Part shown: in pieces, positions 54,387-64,000 of the stretch
Position numbering within the stretch: position 1 is the stretch's first letter
How the letters are laid out: each line of letters begins with the position of its first letter
Assembly: GCA_014218235.1 (NCBI GenBank)
Contig: CM024755.1
Location: forward strand, 160,573,941 to 160,637,940
Origin: Colocasia esculenta
Taxonomy: Eukaryota; Streptophyta; Magnoliopsida; Alismatales; Araceae
DNA: 64,000 nt
Reading direction: 5' to 3'
Notes under the pieces: generated by a model
Seen by the model: the letters and a program-made list of their open reading frames with translations, nothing else
What the model was told of the DNA's origin: nothing
Databases searched by the model: none
Position numbers and translations under genes: made by a program

Positions 54387-55767
54387 AACCCTCGTTGTGG
54401 GGGCCGAGCTTAATGACTTGGAAGAAGAGATTGTTGCATTCCTTAAAACAAGTGGCGACGTGTTCGTGTGGTCGGATGACTACCTGCCCGGGATCGATCC
54501 GAAGATTATCCAGCACCGCCTGAATGTGAATCCCGACGCCTGACCAGTGTGCCAGAAGAAAAGGTCGTTGTTGGCTGATCGGCAGGAGGTGGTCGACAGC
54601 AGCTTAGCGAAATATTTGCATGCAGAGATGGTTCGAGATTCATTCTATTCGGAGTGGGTCGTGAACGTCGTCTTGGTGCGAAAAGCAAACAGGAAGTGGT
54701 GGATGTGTGTGGACTTCACCGACTTAAACAAAGCATGCCCAAAGGACAGCTTCCCGCTCCCCCGCATCGACCAGCTCATCGACTCGACGGCGGGGCACGA
54801 GCTACTAAGCTTCCTCGACGCCTACTCTGGATACCACCAGATCAGAATGGCTCCTGAAGACGAAGTAAAGACGTCCTTCACCATGGAGAAAGGTCTATAT
54901 TGCTTCACTCACATGCCGTTTGGATTGAAGAATGCAGGGGCGACGTACCAAAGGCTCGTCAACATGATGTTCGAAGAGCAGATTGGGAAGACGATGGAAA
55001 TATATATCGACGACATGCTGGTGAAGAGTCGACGAGCGAAGGACCACGTTCGTGACTTGGCCAAGGCGTTTGGCATGCTACGGTTGTATGGGATGAAGCT
55101 GAATCCTGAGAAGTGCATCTTCGGCGTTCGAGAAGGGAAGTTCCTCGGCTACCTCGTGTCGAGCCGAGGAATCGACGTCAACCCTGACAAAGTCCAAGAG
55201 ATCATCGACATGACGGCCCTGAGGATGGTGAAGGAGGTACAGAGGCTTAATGGTAGGGTTACGGCTTTTAGCAGGTTTATGTCCAGGTCGGCGGAGCGCT
55301 GCAGGCCCTTCTTCGAGGTGCTGAGAAAGGGTCGTTTCGAGTGGACCAAGGAGTGCCAGAAGGCATTCGACGAGTTGAAAGCATACCTGGCGCACGTACC
55401 CACGTTGAGCAAGCCGGTGATCGGAGAGGCACTGCTGTTGTACCTCTCTACGACAACATATTTCATCAGCTCGGTGCTCGTACATGAAGAAAACTGGAAC
55501 CACCTCCCAGTATATTATACAAGCAAAGCATTGTGAGTAGCCGAGCAGCGGTACTCTGACCTTGAGAAGGTCGGATATGCGTTGTTCGTAGCTGCTAGAA
55601 GATTCCGTCCATATTTTCAGACGCACAAAGTCGTCGTCCTCACCGACGTTCCAATCCAGAAAATCCTCAGCCGACCCGAGGCCTTCGGAAGGTTGGCGAA
55701 GTGGGCTATAGAGCTAGGAGAATTCGACATTGAATACAGGCCTCGGATTGCCATCAAAGCTTAGGCT
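54367..55767 (+). pseudogene. Element F reverse transcriptase and RNase H
   Basis: A stop at 54366 and another at 54543 (TGA, PDA*PV) are followed by a 329-codon open RT frame (54547-55536): MCVDFTDLNKACPKDSFPLP, LSFLDAYSGYHQIRM, HMPFGLKNAGATYQ and the catalytic YIDDMLVKS. The RNase H part has KPVIGEALLLYLS and VPVYYTSKAL, a stop at 55534, then QRYSDLEKVGYALF and VLTDVPIQKIL. It ends at a TAG at about 55762-55764. Confidence 0.88.
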
Positions 55768-56382
55768 CTTGCCGACTTCATCTCTGAAGGAACGGCCAGA
55801 GTGTCACAAGAAGAAGATATCGTAGGACGATGAGAGGCTTTCGTCGACGGCGCATCCAACTCTCAAGGCAGCGGCACAGGGGTCGTCCTCCACTCGCCCG
55901 ATGGTCTTATTTTAAGGTATGCGATTCGTTTTGACTTCAATGCTTCTAACAATCTGGCCAAGTACGAAGTCGTAATATCAGGATTAAAAATGGCAAAGTC
56001 CCTCGGTGCTTCGAAGGTCCTGGTCTACAGTGATTCCCAGTTAGTCGTCAGCCAGGTTTCACAAGAATTCGAGGCGAAGGAAGCCAAGTTAGCATCCTAC
56101 ATGACTGAAGTCCGGAGGTTGCTGAGAGAATTTGAGGCTGCCGAGCTGATGAAGATTCTTAGAACTGAGAATTCGCAAGCTGACGCCCTGTCCAAGTTCG
56201 CGTCATCTTCAGTGGAAATAGAGTCGTCGGTTCTAGTGGAGGAGCTCCGAGAGCCATCGGTATCACTGGCCGAGGTAATGTGTGCCGACGTGGGAACGAC
56301 TTGGATGACCCCACTGGTGGAATTACTTAAAAGCGGCACACTGCCGGAAGATAAAGAAGAGGGAGACAAGACGAGGAAATGA
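55768..56382 (+). pseudogene. Element F archaeal-type RNase H
   Basis: After ADFISEG and a stop (GR*EAF), the second RNase H starts with AFVDGASNSQGSGTGVVL, followed by NNLAKYEVVISGLKMA, VYSDSQLVVSQV and ENSQADALSKFAS. An additional archaeal-type RNase H in this position characterises Tat elements. The frame runs to 56382 through a linker. Confidence 0.85.
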
Positions 56383-56439
56383 GCGGCAAGGTTTATCCTT
56401 ATCGGCGACGACCTGTGCCGGCGGGGATTTAGTTATCCT

Positions 56440-57600
56440 TACCTCTGATGCGTGAGCCCGATACAAGCTGAGGAGATCATCGGCGAGGTGCACAAGGGAA
56501 CATGTGCCTGCCATGCGGGTCCTCGTTCCCTCGTTCGAAGAATAACCCGACAGGGTTACTGGTGGCAGACCATGTTGAAGGACGCTGAGAAGTATGTGAG
56601 GAGTTGCCATCAGTGCCAGCTCTTCTGCAGGACAAATCGAAAGCCACCATCCGAGCTCACGACCATAACTTCATCGTGGCCATTCGCTCAGTGGGGAATG
56701 GACATCCTCGGGCCTTTTCCCCCATCGTTGGGACAACGGAAGTTCATCATCGTTGGAGTCGACTACTTCACCAAGTCGGTCGAGGCCAAGCCGTTAGCGA
56801 AAATTACAGACGCTAACGTCTGGGGTTTTGTTTGGAAGAACATTATATGCAGGTTCGGCCTCCCCCGAGCAATCGTCACCGACAACGGCAAGCAATTCAA
56901 CAACGCCAACTTTCGGCGCAACTGTGCAATGCTTGGAGTGGACCACCGATTCTCCTCGGTCTCCCATCCTCAGTCTAATGGGCTCGCCGAGGTGACGAAT
57001 CGAACAATCTTAAACGGGCTTAAGAAGAGGCTGCAGAGTCACAGAGGGAGATGGGTCGATGAACTTCTACACGTACTGTGGGCTTATTAGACAATGTCGA
57101 GGGAGGCAACAAGAGAATCACCTTTCACGATGGCGTTTGGCGTGGACGCTATTACACCCGTAGAGATGCTCGTTCCTTCCGGAAGGGTCCTCGGGTTTAA
57201 CTCGAAGAGCAATGAACTTTCTCTTCGCGCCGAGCTGGATGTGATTGAGGAGAAACGAGGAAAGGCATCGGCCAGAATGGAAGTTTACCAACGAAGGGTA
57301 AAAAGGAGCTTTGACAAAAGCATCACGCCGAGGCGCTTTTCCGCGGGAGCCTTGTTCTCAGGAAGCTCGCCATCTCAGATCCGAGATCGGCTCATGGTAA
57401 GCTGTCGGCTAGTTGGGAGGGCCCGTACTGAGTCGTGGAAGACCTCGGCCACGGTGCATACCGTCTGGCCAACCTTAATGGAGCAGCTATACAGAGGACG
57501 TGGAACGCCGAGCATCTCCGAGGATATTATCGATAAAAATTACTGTAAACGAGGATGCTGCGACACTCTCACCGATAACAAGGTTGCTTCGGCACTCTAA
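56440..57600 (+). pseudogene. Element F integrase (broken)
   Basis: The HHCC finger (EVHKGTCACHAG, CHQCQ), core motifs WGMDILGPFP, IVTDNGKQFNN and SNGLAEVTNRTI are intact. A TAG at 57088-57090 replaces a residue of the usual LWAYRTT, after which SPFTMAFGVDAITPVEM and ELDVIEEKRGKAS follow. The expected nonsense-free GKL/GPY tail is replaced by frameshifted sequence running into the minisatellite. Confidence 0.87.
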
Positions 57601-57810
57601 TTGTAAACGAGGTCGTTGCGGCACTCTCACTGTTAACGAGGTCACTTCAGCACTCTAATTGTAAACGAGGCCTTTGTGGCACTCTCACCGTTAACGAGGT
57701 CGCTTCGGCACTCTACTTGTAAATGAGGTCGCTTCGCCACTCTCACCATTAACGAGGTCGCCTTGGCACTCTAATAGTAAATGAGATCGCTTCGGCACTA
57801 TGTAAGCCTG
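57545..57810 (+). repeat. 29-bp minisatellite, 58-bp higher-order unit (element F)
   Basis: Alternating monomers of about 29 bp (gttaacgaggtcgcttcggcactctac type and taaatgaggtcgcttcgccactctcacc type) give a 58-bp dimer repeat, roughly nine monomers in all. Tandem repeats between pol and the 3' end are common in Tat elements. Confidence 0.8.
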
Positions 57811-58097
57811 ATCGTCTTTATAGCCTAACGGATAGCGAGGTCGCTCCAGCACTCCTTTTTCTTATAACACAACCCGGAATGCATCATAGCGTCAAAAAAA
57901 TTGCTAATGACTCTATGACCTCGGAACATGATAGACGACGAAGAGAAGAGTGGACAAACAACGTAAGGCAAACGAAGCTACTATGTTAATGCAGTACATC
58001 TCCTTGGCGATGAGAGCAAAGAGGAATCTATACAACAGGGGAAAAGGTGTCCTCGGCTAAGACTTTCTTGGCGGCTTCTGCATAAAGTTTTTCGTTG
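57811..58097. other. Element F non-coding stretch
   Basis: No gene seen between the minisatellite and the antisense ORF fragment. Confidence 0.5.
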
Positions 58098-58310
58098 CTA
58101 TTTGGTCGCCTCGTCAACGACTGCCTCTGCTTCCGCCTCCTGATTCTCGCCTCCATCATCGACATCAGAGCGGAGAGCTGCACCCGACAGGTCGAGGCTG
58201 GGATACAGCTCCTTCACCTTGTCGAGGCATGCGTTATAACCTTCGCGGAAAAGGCCCGCGACCTCTTCCCTGAGTTCGTCAGACTCACGATACTCTATGA
58301 CTGTAATCAC
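58098..58310 (-). pseudogene. Antisense accessory ORF fragment of element F
   Basis: A minus-strand frame of ~70 codons containing FREGYNACLDKVKELYP followed by SLDLSG. This resembles the C-terminus of the 'putative gypsy-type transposon' proteins encoded antisense, 3' of pol, in some Tat elements. Immediately upstream on the minus strand TTACAG (about 58302-58307) could be a splice acceptor. The N-terminal part is not found. Identification is from recalled family features. Confidence 0.5.
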
Positions 58311-58340
58311 AGGGATTGTACCCCCTCAACACAAACATGA

Positions 58341-58913
58341 ATACCAAATATGATAGCATGAAAAATAGGATGTGATCACCACCTAGATAGTTGCCTAATG
58401 AGAAGAGAAATGTCTGGGCTAACTACTCTAGGAAAAGGGGAGAGAACGGGGGTGTACCTTATGTCGCGGCAGTCATGGTTGCCGCGACAGTGCTGATATC
58501 GTGTCACCCCTAGCTGACGCGTCTCTTGTCGCGTCGCCCTACACCGTCGTGTTCTCTTCTATGCGGAAGATGATGGATGGGACCTCCTTCCCGTTCTCCA
58601 GCTGGCCGGAGGATGAGAGCCGCTCGTGGATCTTCGCTTGGGTGCCTGCCAAAATAACGAAAATAAGAAATAAAACCCTGTCAGACTATGTTAAGTGTAG
58701 TAGCTATTCTTAAATGGAAGAAAGATATGGAGCATGGAGGGAACAGACCTGGGGGTGGTTTTTAAACCCCTTGGGTAGTAGGAAAATGTGGGGAGGAATA
58801 TGCATGGGGAGAAATCATGGAAGAGGAGAAGGAGGAATCCTAACTCATGCATACATGTGTAAAAATGTGGAAAAGAAAGTAAAAATCAAAACTAAACAGA
58901 TACTGCCCCGTTT
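58341..58913. other. Unidentified repeat-like region
   Basis: Mixed composition, no gene. Contains the perfect hairpin at 58462-58489 and a GC-rich stretch to 58650. Confidence 0.4.
58462..58489. repeat. Perfect 10-bp inverted repeat with 8-nt loop
   Basis: TGTCGCGGCA (58462-58471) and TGCCGCGACA (58480-58489) flank gtcatggt. The TGTCGCG word also recurs in solo LTR E and near 59582. Confidence 0.9.
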
Positions 58914-59230
58914 GATGTGATTCTAGTTGGAGGTCGGCGAGGAGGGTCATGAACAACTTTCATGAAGACATCTTGAAGAGATCTGCCTGGTTTGGGCTGT
59001 GGAAGAGACGATAATCCCGCATGTGCATATCTCGATATGAGAGAGAAAGTGAAGATCAATCTGCTGTAACTTTTTGCACAAGCCACCAATCGACGTGATT
59101 CCACTTTGAGGTTGAAGAAGGCTCTATGGAGAGTAACTTTGATGAAGAAATCTCGAAGTGATCTAGCCTGGTTCGATCTCCACAAGACGTGTAAGCACTG
59201 CTGGTCCTAGACGATATGAGAGAGAAAGAG
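58914..59230. repeat. Imperfect tandem repeat, ~178 bp x 2
   Basis: Copies begin gatgtgattctag (58914) and gacgtgattccac (59092). Both contain tgatgaag/catgaaga followed by ctcgaag or cttgaag, and both end with cgatatgagagagaaag (59033 and 59213, 180 bp apart). Confidence 0.65.
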
Positions 59231-60021
59231 GAGAGAGAAAGAAGGAAAACGGGAAGAACAGCTCCTCCTCTGCCTTGGGGACGATGGGACCTCGTGAGCC
59301 GAGCCTCCAGAGACCTCTCCTCGTAGTGGTAGCCTTTCTCTATCCCTTAGAGAGTCCTAGAATGTGTTGAAGAGAGAGATAGAGTCCAATCCCGAGTTAG
59401 AGAGAGAGTCCAAGTTGTGGGGGTGTTTGAGAGTCTATCTAGAGTTTGGATGGGCTTGGGGGCTCCCTAGGGATGAGGATAGGAGGTTTGGGTCATAACC
59501 CAACTCAAAGGGACTTTAGATAGGCTCTAGGATGGAGAGAGAGGCCGAAAATCACGTAAAAACGTGTTTACGTGCATGGCGCTGTCGCGTCAGATCGTGG
59601 GGCCGCGTTCTTGTCGTGTCCATGCACCAGGACGCGTCACTAGGGGCAGTGCGCGTAGGTCCCACGAAAAGGGCCATAACTCTCTCCACAGATATCGAAT
59701 TGATGCGCCGTTTGTTGCGTTGGATTCTAGACTCATAGGGCTACAAAATGATAGTATGATATGCAAATTTGGATTAGAAATAAGGACGTTATGAGCTCTC
59801 AAAGTGAAGGCATGTTCAGAAGATTGGGCAGATTGCACAGTTTTGATATTTCAAGCGGTGTTTGGCCATGGGCTTGAGAATGGACTTGACATTAAGGGTG
59901 AATGAGCTCATGATGAGCCAGATAAGGACTCCAAGGTGATGATCAACTTGGGACATCAATGATATGAACAAGAAATGTGCTCAACTTATATGCCGAAAAC
60001 GGGTGTCTACAGATTGCCCCT
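59231..60021. other. Unidentified repeat-like region
   Basis: GA-rich tracts (59211-59250, 59365-59412), then sequence with LTR-like flavour (ctctatagggctac, gggtgtctaca) but no second copy in the window. No gene supported. Confidence 0.35.
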
Positions 60022-60127
60022 CCTTGATGCCCACTTTGCAAGGGAGCGTAGCGGAAGGAGAGCGAAGTGCAATGAAATGGATTGGAGCGAGGATGAAGCG
60101 GAGTGGACTGAAAAGTGGGCATCAAGG
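60022..60127. repeat. 16-bp perfect inverted repeat around 74 bp
   Basis: ccttgatgcccacttt (60022-60037) and aaagtgggcatcaagg (60112-60127) are exact inverted copies. The interior is purine-rich with repeated gagcg words. No target duplication is visible at its edges. Confidence 0.85.
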
Positions 60128-61334
60128 TAAAGAGACACCTGTCACAACCAATAAGCGATAGAAATTCTCTGGAAGACTCTAAACTAACCTCAAGGAGAGC
60201 GAGCACGGACGGCTTCTGTCTGGAATGACAAAAAGGAAAGCAAAAGAAGGATGATCAACCTCTTGATTAAGAGGTACCGTAGCCGATTGGCCTGCATGTT
60301 TCATCTTGGGAGGACATGTGCGTGCCAGGCGGGTCACGATGACTCAAGGCCTGGGAGCGGTTCGCAACCAAGACGGATCAGGGGGATATTTAAGCTGATT
60401 TGGATGAATGGAGGGAGTAAATTCCAGACAGAAGTCATACTGGCCAACTAGACCAAGTGACTAGTTCAAAGAAGACCTTAAATTGTGAGTGGAATAGGAT
60501 TTCTTGTTCAAGAAACTTAAGCTTGATTGATCACCAAGGGAAACAACATTTGACAAATCATGAGGCATGAAGCTCAAAGTCCTACATGATGCATGCTGGG
60601 CTAAAATAAAAAGAAATCATCAAATCAATATGCAAAGAAAGGAGAAAATAAAAAAAATACTCAAGGATAATATTGTTAATCCGAATAAGAGTGGGTCAAG
60701 AACTACCTGCAACCGCAGTGTAGGCCTGAATCCATCGTCCCCGAACTTATTTAACTCAACGGCCTATCCAAGATTAGCAATGTGCACCTAGATCATCACT
60801 GTTTTTGTTGAAGGGGAACTCAAATCCCAGAACACATTGAGAACCAGCCGGTCCTTGAGAATATAGTAGCATAAGTACCATATAGTAATGCGGGGAGAAG
60901 GGATAGGGATACTTACCTGACTTACCTGTGGAGCGCAGAACTCACCATTTTTTTGGGGGGTTTTGCTTTTTCTGATTTTTTGTTTGTGTGTGTGTAAATG
61001 AAGCAATAAATAAAGTACTAAACAAGCTAACAACAACAAGCATAAACAACTCAGTCATTCACATGATTGAAACAAAGCACTGAAGAACAGCCAGGTTCAC
61101 ACATAGAGAGTCCTCTCATGGAGCCATTGAGGGAGAATATGTATGGGACTTGGGAAGGACTTGGTGGGATAATGAGTTTGAAATTCAAATCATGGGTGGA
61201 ACTGAGGAGGAGAGACAGATCGTAAGATGATGAGTAAAACTCCGACAAAAGCAATGAAGAAATGTGGATATCTGAGCGATCAATGCTTGGGAGTCAATGT
61301 ACCTGCACACTTGGCATGTATGATTAGATCTGCT
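60128..61334. other. Unidentified region, no gene seen
   Basis: Short frames on both strands without domains. A T/G homopolymer patch lies at about 60945-60990. Confidence 0.4.
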
Positions 61335-61535
61335 CATTTTTGTTATTTTTAGTTTGAAAACATTTGATTTTTTTATTTTTTTTTGGAGTTTTAAAATTAT
61401 TTGATTTTTTTTTTTATATTTTTGGCAATATCTGATTTTTTTTTGGATTTTAGAAATATTTGATTTTTTGGATTTTTTGCAATATTTGATTTTTTTTTTA
61501 TTTTGAAAATATTTGATTTTTTTTTTTTTTGAAAA
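61335..61535. repeat. T-rich degenerate tandem repeat
   Basis: Several irregular units of the type gaaaatatttgattttttttt. The minus-strand Lys/Asn-rich frame over it is an artefact. Confidence 0.75.
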
Positions 61536-62855
61536 TGACGCCTGAAGCCGACGTTAGCCCTTCCTAAAAAGATACATGAGACGGAAGGCACCCACCTTGC
61601 TACTACAGCACTAAAGCAAGATCAAACTACTGGCAAGGGTCCTCATTCATTCCCCTTTCATTAAAGACCACCAAAAAGGTCGGATGTGCATTAAGATGGT
61701 GGCGTCCTGTAGATGGTTGCCCCTGGCTCACGGTGCCACTACAAAGGCATACTTGGGAGACGACCCAGCCTTATAGAGAGAAAGAGAAGAAAGTTTAGGA
61801 TAAGTCTAGTGCAGGTTTTAAAGACAAATTATGCTTAGCTTCCTTCCAAGGCACACCCCTTAGAGATTCAATCTGTTGAGGAGGGACTTTTGGTCATTTT
61901 ATTGTGCCTGTTTCTTGTTTGGGGCATGCGTACGATCGGGCTCAAGGGCGTCCCGCGGGGAACTGTACTGCCACTCTTTGCCATGCCCCTATTCCTTGAT
62001 TTTCTTTCATCTGTTCTTCTTCTCTTTTTATTTCCTTTTCTTTTGTGGGCTAGATTGACCGTCCCTATTTGAGATTTCCCCTCAGCAAGGTGTGCTTAGG
62101 TTGGTCGCCTTGCCCAACTAGCCCTTTTCTGCCCCTACACTTCGACTGAGTAAAGAAGAGAACATCTTTTGCACCACCTAGGTATGGCCTAGATAGCAAC
62201 AGTGTTTACTAGAGGAACCGACCAAGGTTGCTGTGTGAGTGTGTGATGATCCTTGCTTAAAGTGACCTTCAACGACAGGGGAAGGAATGTCAGACTCTTA
62301 GCGCGGAGCAATCTCTAGCCTGAGTGCTGCAGAAGCAAAGCAAACCTAAGACCGACTCGACCACTCTTGCTGTGAACTGAGACAACTCTCTTTGATGTTT
62401 GGTGTTTAAAGAAATATTTTCATGGTTATTTGGTGCACAATGCGACCCCTTTATTGAAAGAACGACCTGCATTAGTCTTTGAACTTTGATTTTGTTGCTT
62501 TACTTAGCTCATTTGCAGGAAACTGTGAAAAGTAGGGGTCAGCAAGAATTGAAGCCAACTCAACACAAACAAGAGGGAGACATGACGCTACATGAAGATG
62601 AGGGATAAGAACCCTCAAACAAGAAGAATTTACAAAGGAGGAAAAAAATGTTAGTGAGGACTGAAACCTCTGGAACAGTGAGAGAAAGGGTCGGGACCCC
62701 GAATAGGTAGTGAGGGAGGAATCAGGTCGAACCCGAGATCAGGAGGGGTTAGAGGAAGGAACTGTAGAATGGAGGGTGGAAGATCTAGAGGATCAGAAGG
62801 GGAAGTGGAAGGAGGGGAATCAGATGCCCCTGGAGAAAGCGGACCTGACCTATAA
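61536..62855. other. Unidentified region, no gene seen
   Basis: Mixed sequence with a pyrimidine-rich stretch at 61970-62045. No reading frame or repeat that I can support. Confidence 0.4.
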
Positions 62856-63908
62856 TTAGGAGGCTCTGGTGGAGAGGAAAAGGGGAATCCTGAGCACTAG
62901 GAAGAAAGTCAGGTGACCCAAGTGGATATGGAAAGAAACCCTGAGAACCATAGGGTGATCGGGTGGCTCAGGAGGAGAGGATGAAAAGATATCTTGAGTA
63001 CCCAGAGGATGATCAGGGAGCTCAAGTGGAGAAGGTGAAAGAAAACCCTGAGTACCCAGAGGGTGATCGGGTGGCTCAGGTGGAGGAGATAAGTGAGGGT
63101 CCAAAGACCCTAAAGGAGTAGGAGGGGAATAATGCGGCACCAGTCCAGAATTGGGAGATCGGGCGCCTCCTCTGGGAACCAGATTGACCAAAATGAGTAG
63201 TATTGAAAGATCAAGATCAGGAGATGACAAGATAGGGAGATCGATATTTTTCTTGAAGAACTTGAATCTTGATTGCATCCTCCTTTGCTTCTTGGCAGAT
63301 TTCTTCTTGTGACGGCACAACTTCTTTGCTCTCACAGACAGATACGACGGTTTCATTTTGACATGTCTTCTTAAATAGCGGGACCAGGTAGCAGATGGCC
63401 TCGCTCTCCTCTGCAGCCACACGGCTCTCTCATCAATTATGGTTGTCATGACTGCCGTGTGCGTACTTGCCCTTTGGCTATCATTTGCATATCCAACCTT
63501 TATAGACACCCATGGGGGAATGCCATAAATAGGCTCCTTTGCTGAGAGGGTTTCCCTTGACAAGTGGCAAGTGCAAATCCATGGGAATTTGATGCGTGGT
63601 ACCAGCAACTTGAGATTTGGCATCTTGGCCTGACAATCGGGCATGAAGATCAACTCCCTTGACAGTTGAAGAGGGGAGGCTTCTGGGAGTGTGATGGGTG
63701 GCACTAGCACGGCCAACTGACTGACAGGCTGAGGTAAATTGCAAAGGACTCTTGGCAAAACCTTGAGTGTTCTTGGTGACATAGCAATGTGCCCCTGGTC
63801 GGGCTGAAACATGGCAAGGAGGGCTTTGGATGCTTCAGGCAGTGTGACTTCTTGCCCCTTGAGTGACAAATGGTTCATGATAGCCTTAGCAGATGCGTGA
63901 GATAGCAC
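62856..63908 (-). CDS. Unrecognised minus-strand reading frame, Pro-rich C-terminus
   Basis: A 350-codon open frame, open further upstream (GWSKKGLSTNVVLSHASAK) to about 63970 without a clear ATG start, so it is probably a fragment or a continuation from beyond an exon or frameshift. The N-terminal half is unlike any family I know. The middle is Lys/Arg-rich (KKSAKKQRRMQSRFKFFKKN). The C-terminal part is built of 18-residue repeats with PPEPPDHPLGTQ. An alternative frame at 63420-63217 (EAICYLVPLF) looks at least as protein-like, hinting at a frameshift near 63420. It may be part of a transposable element. Confidence 0.3.
   Translation of the reverse strand: MLSHASAKAIMNHLSLKGQEVTLPEASKALLAMFQPDQGHIAMSPRTLKVLPRVLCNLPQPVSQLAVLVPPITLPEASPLQLSRELIFMPDCQAKMPNLKLLVPRIKFPWICTCHLSRETLSAKEPIYGIPPWVSIKVGYANDSQRASTHTAVMTTIIDERAVWLQRRARPSATWSRYLRRHVKMKPSYLSVRAKKLCRHKKKSAKKQRRMQSRFKFFKKNIDLPILSSPDLDLSILLILVNLVPRGGARSPNSGLVPHYSPPTPLGSLDPHLSPPPEPPDHPLGTQGFLSPSPLELPDHPLGTQDIFSSSPPEPPDHPMVLRVSFHIHLGHLTFFLVLRIPLFLSTRAS
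62889..63100. repeat. 54-bp tandem repeat, about four copies
   Basis: Units start near 62889 (degenerate), 62940, 62993 and 63047, each with cctgag...ccagaggatgatc...gctcaggtgga-type sequence. The period of 53-54 bp keeps the minus-strand frame largely open and encodes an 18-residue Pro-rich repeat. Confidence 0.8.
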
Positions 63909-64000
63909 GACATTTGTAGAGAGCCCCTTCTTTGACCAGCCATATGCAATATAACTGAACGAGGAGTGATGATGGCATTAATGGTAGCATTTCCAATAAG

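Larger units (their letters stand above)
53554..58340 (+). mobile_element. Ty3-gypsy Tat-lineage element F (5'-truncated)
   Basis: The coding order is protease, RT, RNase H, archaeal-type RNase H, integrase, then a minisatellite and an antisense ORF. A second (archaeal-type) RNase H before integrase is diagnostic of the Tat lineage. No gag, primer site or LTR is recognisable on either side, so boundaries are approximate. The first ~250 bp are an inverted copy of part of its own protease region. Confidence 0.8.

Overview
The window is a plant nuclear chromosome segment and looks like repeat-rich heterochromatin of a large, probably monocot, genome. The evidence is the set of classic plant LTR-retrotransposon lineages (Ty1-copia, Sirevirus-like copia, Ty3-gypsy chromovirus and Tat), the very GC-rich third codon positions of the one host gene, and the plant repeats around it. 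I found no bacterial-type operon, CRISPR array, rRNA or tRNA gene. Almost every long reading frame is a decayed retrotransposon domain or a frame left open by low complexity. All coordinates and repeat matches were read by eye.

Layout. 1-21800: a minus-strand LINE remnant is split by copia element A (612-21618, TSD tcttt), which is itself split by Sirevirus-like element B (7512-20484, TSD aagac). 21900-22640: a decayed hAT-type transposase. 24101-25534 (minus): the only intact host gene, an AVT6-type vacuolar amino-acid transporter. 26446-27623: a foldback DNA transposon with ~580-bp arms and an 8-bp TSD. 28338-29020: an LTR-like fragment. 29026-38420 (minus): chromovirus C with 2.28-kb LTRs. 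39190-39601: minisatellite and tandem duplication. 40836-41076: a CACTA-type end. 41077-53397: copia element D in an unusual internal-LTR-internal-LTR arrangement, with a 2.75-kb solo LTR (E, 48264-51015) inside its reverse transcriptase. 53554-58310: a Tat-lineage gypsy element F with an inverted duplication of its protease region, a second RNase H and an antisense accessory ORF. 58340-64000: unidentified repeat-like DNA and one unrecognised minus-strand reading frame.

The most interesting signal is in the leader of element D. Four hairpins (44728-45064) share an identical 19-nt apical core, but each has a different basal stem that is nevertheless self-complementary. This is the pattern expected of a conserved RNA structure family. 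The array lies inside a candidate leader intron. The LTR has a TATA box (42666) and an ATG frame (42780-42944) ending exactly at a donor-like AAAG|GTAAAG, and an acceptor-like site (45230) precedes gag in frame. Splicing would remove the primer binding site and the hairpins from a Gag mRNA and leave them only on genomic RNA, the logic of a packaging signal. This is a hypothesis from sequence alone.

Other notable points are a stuttered U5-PBS junction in element A (eight U5 copies, four PBS copies), a 24-bp palindrome just inside A's LTR ends, the env-like ORF of B, the palindromic 37-bp arrays in B's LTRs, and the protease inverted repeat in F.
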